Assembly (NCBI GenBank): GCA_028292145.1
Contig: JAQGMX010000234.1
Span: 1 to 8,706 of the forward strand
Reading direction: 5' to 3'
Length of the DNA stretch: 8,706 nt
Source of the DNA: Variovorax sp.
Lineage (GTDB): Bacteria > Pseudomonadota > Gammaproteobacteria > Burkholderiales > Burkholderiaceae_C
The notes beneath the pieces are model-generated. The model had not been told where the DNA came from. It did no database searches and was given only the letters and a program-made list of their open reading frames with translations. The position numbers and the translations under genes were made by a program. Positions 6,423 through 8,706 of the stretch are shown here, in pieces (positions within the stretch are counted from its first letter, which is position 1; every line of letters starts with the position of its first letter).

Positions 6423-7409
6423 ATGCACGCCTGGCTTTGCGAGAACCCGACCGGAGTAGATGCCCTGAATTGGACCGAATTGCCGACGCCCGCGCCGGGT
6501 CCGGGAGGAGTACGGGTCGACATCAAGGCGGCGAGCCTCAACTTTCCCGATCTGCTGATTGTTCAGAATAAATACCAGCACAAACCTGCATTGCCGTTCG
6601 TGCCCGGCTCCGAATACGCCGGCGTCGTGAGCGCTGTCGGAGAAGGCGTCACCCATATCAAGGTCGGGCAGAACGTGGCCTGCCTGTCGGGCACCGGCGG
6701 TTTCGGCACGCAGGTGATTGCGCCCGCTGCGCGCTGCATGGTGTTGCCCGAAGGATTCAGCCATGTCGATGCTGCGGCATTCATCATGATCTACGCGACG
6801 TCCTGGCATGCGCTGATGGATCGCGGCCAATTGAAAGCCGGCGAAACGGTGCTGGTATTGGGCGCGGCAGGCGGCGTCGGCACCGCCGCCATACAGATTG
6901 CCAAAGCAGCCGGCGCCAAGGTCATTGCAGCCGCATCGAGCGACGAAAAATGCGCGCTCTGCAAATCGATCGGCGCCGATGTGACGATCAATTACAGCGT
7001 GCACTCCCTCCCGGGCGGCTTTCGCGACGCGATCAAGGCTGCAACCGGCGGCAATGGACCGGATGTGATCTACGACCCGGTCGGTGGGGATTTCGCCGAA
7101 CCCGCATTTCGCTCGATCGCATGGCGCGGACGCTATCTGGTCGTCGGTTTTGCTGCCGGCGGCATTCCCGCACTTCCGCTCAATCTGACGCTGCTCAAGG
7201 GCGCGTCGCTGGTCGGCGTGTTCTGGGGCGATTTCGCCCGCCGCGAGCCGAAGGCCAATGCGGACATGATGGCCGAATTGGCCGGATGGTATGCGCAGGG
7301 GAAGATCAAACCGGTCATCGACCAGACCATGCCAATGTCCGAATTGAAAGCGGCCTATGCCCACATGGGCTCGCGCGGAGTGAAAGGAAAACTGGTCATG
7401 GTGAACTGA
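6423..7409 (+). CDS. NADPH:quinone oxidoreductase-like protein (medium-chain dehydrogenase/reductase)
   Basis: This 328-residue protein belongs to the zinc-free quinone oxidoreductase branch of the medium-chain dehydrogenase/reductase superfamily. The N-terminal GroES-like half carries SLNFPDLLIVQNKYQ and the LPFVPGSEYAGVVSAVG motif (58-73). The Rossmann half has the nucleotide loop GAAGGVGTAAIQIAK (147-161), followed by SIGADVTINY and YDPVGG. The cysteine cluster of structural-zinc alcohol dehydrogenases is missing. Such enzymes reduce quinones or activated alkenes with NADPH, but the physiological substrate cannot be told from sequence; related proteins include acyl-CoA-type enoyl reductases. 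The ATG at 6423 has an excellent AAGGAGA (6410-6416) six bases upstream, so the in-frame ATG at 6375 is rejected. It is a single-gene unit, divergent from surE and closed by a strong hairpin. Confidence 0.92.
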   Translation: MHAWLCENPTGVDALNWTELPTPAPGPGGVRVDIKAASLNFPDLLIVQNKYQHKPALPFVPGSEYAGVVSAVGEGVTHIKVGQNVACLSGTGGFGTQVIAPAARCMVLPEGFSHVDAAAFIMIYATSWHALMDRGQLKAGETVLVLGAAGGVGTAAIQIAKAAGAKVIAAASSDEKCALCKSIGADVTINYSVHSLPGGFRDAIKAATGGNGPDVIYDPVGGDFAEPAFRSIAWRGRYLVVGFAAGGIPALPLNLTLLKGASLVGVFWGDFARREPKANADMMAELAGWYAQGKIKPVIDQTMPMSELKAAYAHMGSRGVKGKLVMVN

Positions 7410-7424
7410 AGACCGCGCGCAACG

Positions 7425-7460
7425 ACAAAGGCCCGCAGATACAAATCTGCGGGCCTTTGT
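7425..7460. terminator. 16-bp perfect hairpin terminator between convergent genes
   Basis: ACAAAGGCCCGCAGAT (7425-7440) pairs perfectly with 7445-7460 around a four-base loop. Its A/T ends give ACAAA on one side and TTTGT on the other, so it can work in both directions. It lies 15 bases after the oxidoreductase stop and also downstream of hns on the other strand. The T tracts are short and interrupted, but the stem is exceptionally stable. Confidence 0.85.
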
Positions 7461-7470
7461 CCATTAAGTC

Positions 7471-7507
7471 GGCGTCTATGACGCCTGTGGCAGCATCGCT
7501 GCCACAG
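7471..7507 (-). other. Two adjacent hairpins in the hns 3' untranslated region
   Basis: GGCGTC-TAT-GACGCC (7471-7485) is directly followed by CTGTGGCAGC-ATC-GCTGCCACAG (7485-7507); the two share one base. Neither has a T tract. On the minus strand they follow the hns stop codon by about 10 bases and precede the 16-bp terminator hairpin, giving the hns message a three-hairpin 3' end. They may protect the message against 3' exonucleases or give rise to a processed 3'UTR RNA; both are inference. Confidence 0.6.
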
Positions 7508-7517
7508 CGCATGCGAC

Positions 7518-7871
7518 TTACTTGATCTCGTAATCGGTGAGGGATTTGCCGGCAGCAAGTGCCTCGGTCACCCAACGTGGCTTGCGACCGCGGCCGCCCG
7601 ACCAGGTTTCACCGCTTTCGCTGCGGTATTTAGCAGCCGCCTTTGCAGGTGCGGCGCTGACGCTGCGCTTGGAAGAAGCACCGCCGCGGCCACCTGCTGC
7701 GAGTTTGAGGTCGCTGGCGGTCAATCCGTATTCGGCAATCTTCTTGCGGACCTCTTCGATCACGCCGGCACGTTCGTGATTGCGCAACTCTTCGGCTTGT
7801 TTGCGCAATTGAGCAATGTGCTCTTCGTTCTTTTGGATCTGGGAATTGATGTCAGCGAGGGTCGAGGCCAT
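7518..7871 (-). CDS. H-NS family nucleoid-associated protein
   Basis: H-NS proteins bind AT-rich, curved DNA, bridge it and silence genes, often acquired ones. This 117-residue protein has a charged N-terminal helix suited to coiled-coil oligomerisation (about 1-58, with QKNEEHIAQLRKQAEELRNH), a Gly/Ser/Ala-rich linker with basic residues (59-81), and a C-terminal DNA-binding domain (82-117) containing ETWSGGRGRKPRWV, the variant of the H-NS core motif TWxGRGRxPxW. Length and layout fit the Bordetella/Burkholderia type. The ATG at 7871 has AGGA seven bases upstream. The gene stands alone behind a long AT-richer leader region, consistent with possible self-regulation. Burkholderiales often carry several hns paralogues, so I give no specific gene name. 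Confidence 0.93.
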   Translation of the reverse strand: MASTLADINSQIQKNEEHIAQLRKQAEELRNHERAGVIEEVRKKIAEYGLTASDLKLAAGGRGGASSKRSVSAAPAKAAAKYRSESGETWSGGRGRKPRWVTEALAAGKSLTDYEIK

Positions 7872-7905
7872 TCAGGGATCCTGTTTGGATTGTTTGAAAA
7901 ACAAA

Positions 7906-7935
7906 ATTCTAATTCAGAACACAATAACCGTGCAA
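7906..7935 (-). promoter_or_regulatory. Candidate hns promoter
   Basis: On the minus strand TAGAAT (7906-7911, 5 of 6 to the -10 consensus) lies 18 bases after TTGCAC (7930-7935, only 3 of 6 to the -35 consensus). The -10 ends 34 bases before the hns ATG, a sensible leader length. The weak -35 makes this tentative; other A/T-rich hexamers nearby could serve. Confidence 0.35.
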
Positions 7936-8044
7936 AGAATTCGAAGAAAAATCTGCAAGCAACTGCAAAATCGGTTTTCACCGAACCCGAAGCGAAGTTG
8001 ATCGACGCGAAAATTTGTGGCCCGAATGTAGTCATTCAGGAGAC

Positions 8045-8072
8045 GTTCATCGAAGGAAATTTCTTCTTGAAC
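8045..8072. repeat. Imperfect inverted repeat in the hns upstream region
   Basis: GTTCA and GAAG on the left mirror CTTC and TGAAC on the right around GAAATTTC-like AT-rich DNA, with small bulges of one or two bases. It could be an operator or, if hns transcription starts farther upstream than predicted, a hairpin in the message. Confidence 0.4.
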
Positions 8073-8081
8073 GCCTGAGCC

Positions 8082-8091
8082 TTCGTACGAA
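8082..8091. repeat. 10-bp perfect palindrome TTCGTACGAA
   Basis: A fully self-complementary 10-mer in the gene-free region upstream of hns. Together with its 3' flank (ATACG) it shares the words CGTA and TACGAAA with the palindrome 55 bases to the right, which suggests related binding sites. Confidence 0.4.
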
Positions 8092-8135
8092 ATACGACGG
8101 TGATGCAGTTAATGCTCGCATCGCTTTGCCACCAA

Positions 8136-8147
8136 CGTATTAATACG
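8136..8147. repeat. 12-bp perfect palindrome CGTATTAATACG
   Basis: A fully self-complementary 12-mer followed by AAA, so that TACGAAA occurs here as well as in the palindrome at 8082. Its centre is 55 bases from that of the other site, about five helical turns. It is a candidate dimer-binding operator; the protein is unknown. Confidence 0.4.
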
Positions 8148-8247
8148 AAAGGTAAGAGAAAGTCGCAGGTGACGGACTGTGAGCCCAATCAGGGTAAAAA
8201 AGTTGCATCGCAAATGCGGACAAACACAACATTTTTGGCGCACAAAG

Positions 8248-8275
8248 CAAAACAGGCACCGAAGTGCCTGTTTTG
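8248..8275 (-). terminator. Terminator of tRNA-His with UUCG tetraloop
   Basis: CAAAACAGGCAC (8248-8259) pairs perfectly with 8264-8275. On the minus strand the loop reads TTCG closed by C-G, the very stable cUUCGg tetraloop. It starts 13 bases after the encoded CCA end of the tRNA. The stem's own A-T end supplies the U-rich side (GTTTTG then CTTTG). Confidence 0.85.
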
Positions 8276-8288
8276 TTTGAAGAGTTCT

Positions 8289-8365
8289 TGGGGTGGCTGA
8301 TGGGACTCGAACCCACGACGACCAGAATCACAATCTGGGACTCTACCAGCTGAGCTACAGCCACC
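8289..8365 (-). tRNA. tRNA-His (anticodon GTG)
   Basis: The minus strand folds into a full cloverleaf: acceptor GTGGCTG/CAGCCAC, D stem GCTC/GAGT, anticodon stem CCAGA/TCTGG around TTGTGAT (anticodon GTG), and a T arm GTGGG-TTCGAGT-CCCAT. The histidine identity element is present: an encoded extra G at position -1 (base 8365) opposite C73 (base 8292). The 3' CCA is encoded (8289-8291). The sequence closely resembles E. coli tRNA-His. Confidence 0.97.
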
Positions 8366-8393
8366 ATAGAGCCTCAGATTATAACTGCAAATT

Positions 8394-8706
8394 TCAGCGG
8401 ATCATCGCCTGCGTTGCATCGGCCGGGCGCGGCACCAGGATCTCAGCCTTGAAACGCTCCTTCAGCAGGGCGTAGTAAGCGGCGTTCTCCGCAGCCGAGA
8501 CGGCTTGCGCAAACTGTTCTCTCTCTTGCGTCGCCGCTTCAGCCGCTGGCGTGGGGCGCGGCACCGATTTGACGACCCTCACCACCGCAAAGCCGGCGGC
8601 GCCCAGGTCGACGCCGACAAGCGTCGGCAGCTTCGACGCATCGCTGCGCAAGGCGCTTTCGATGACCGGCGCCGGCTGAGACTGCGCTTCGAGCCGGGAA
8701 ACCGTC
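8394..8706 (-). CDS. Probable PpiD-type periplasmic folding factor, C-terminal part only
   Basis: The frame is open to the right edge, so only the last 103 residues are visible: TVSRLEAQSQPAPVIESALR at the edge, then LPTLVGVDLGAAGFAVVRVV, and a charged helical tail (AATQEREQFAQAVSAAENAAYYALLKERFKAEI) ending near MIR. This pattern of a beta-rich GVDLG...VVRV segment followed by an AENxAYYxxLKERFKxEI helix matches the C-terminus of the SurA-N-domain/PpiD family of inner-membrane-anchored peptidyl-prolyl isomerase-like chaperones in betaproteobacteria. The rotamase domain and the membrane anchor lie outside the window, so this is recognition of the tail only. A TTG at 8651 is an internal codon, not the start. 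The gene ends 28 bases before tRNA-His on the same strand with no terminator in between, so the tRNA could be partly co-transcribed. Confidence 0.72.
   Translation of the reverse strand, partial: TVSRLEAQSQPAPVIESALRSDASKLPTLVGVDLGAAGFAVVRVVKSVPRPTPAAEAATQEREQFAQAVSAAENAAYYALLKERFKAEILVPRPADATQAMIR

Larger units (their letters stand above)
7872..8288. other. Gene-free, AT-richer region upstream of hns
   Basis: These 417 bases between hns and tRNA-His hold no credible gene. The short frames here lack ribosome binding sites and family resemblance. Base composition is clearly more AT-rich than in the coding parts of the window, with A and T tracts around 7890-7990 and 8200-8250. The region contains a candidate hns promoter, an imperfect inverted repeat (8045-8072), two short perfect palindromes (8082-8091, 8136-8147) and the tRNA-His terminator (8248-8275). 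It is the most likely binding platform in the window for H-NS itself. Confidence 0.6.

Noticed and set aside
6297..7364. Upstream extension of the surE frame by about 356 codons
   Set aside because: It is antisense to the oxidoreductase gene, and SurE proteins begin exactly at MKILISNDDG (6296).
7776..8300. Small plus-strand frames upstream of hns (100 and 66 codons)
   Set aside because: The first begins inside hns antisense and the second runs into the tRNA; neither has a ribosome binding site or family resemblance.
1..8706. CRISPR array, insertion sequence, prophage or integrated island, including one attached to the tRNA
   Set aside because: I saw no regularly spaced repeats, transposase or integrase motifs, or duplicated tRNA 3' end; the tRNA is flanked by ordinary core genes.

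Overview
The window looks like ordinary chromosomal core sequence of a GC-rich betaproteobacterium. Order Burkholderiales is likely, possibly Oxalobacteraceae. This rests on the protein flavour (H-NS with an alanine/glycine-rich linker, RlmD, NlpD and Pcm variants, a PpiD-type C-terminus) and on the surE-pcm-nlpD gene order; it is inference, with no database search behind it. I see no CRISPR array, insertion sequence, integrase, phage gene or toxin-antitoxin pair, and I did not find a convincing new multi-gene system.

Left part (1-1300): an iron/heme block. The 3' part of exbD (TonB energy transduction) is followed by its own short transcription unit for hemP. That unit has a promoter whose -10 hexamer lies inside a strong Fur box, a good Shine-Dalgarno and a rho-independent terminator. 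Converging on it is a gene for a small GlcG/HbpS-like (DUF336) protein, a family that includes heme binders.

Middle part (1480-6300): a seven-helix Bax inhibitor-1 family membrane protein (+) faces a minus-strand run surE-pcm-nlpD, then rlmD. surE and pcm overlap by four bases, and the nlpD ribosome binding site sits on the pcm stop codon, so these three are probably one coupled operon. The stationary-phase sigma factor gene rpoS, which usually follows nlpD, is absent. Only about 100 bases lie between nlpD and rlmD, and they contain a perfect 12-bp hairpin.

Right part (6423-8706): a zinc-free NADPH:quinone oxidoreductase-like gene (+), divergent from surE, converges on an H-NS family gene (-). 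Three consecutive hairpins fill the gap between them. Upstream of hns is about 420 bases of AT-richer, gene-free DNA with several palindromes. Then come tRNA-His(GTG) with its own UUCG-loop terminator and the C-terminal end of a probable PpiD periplasmic folding factor, cut by the window edge.
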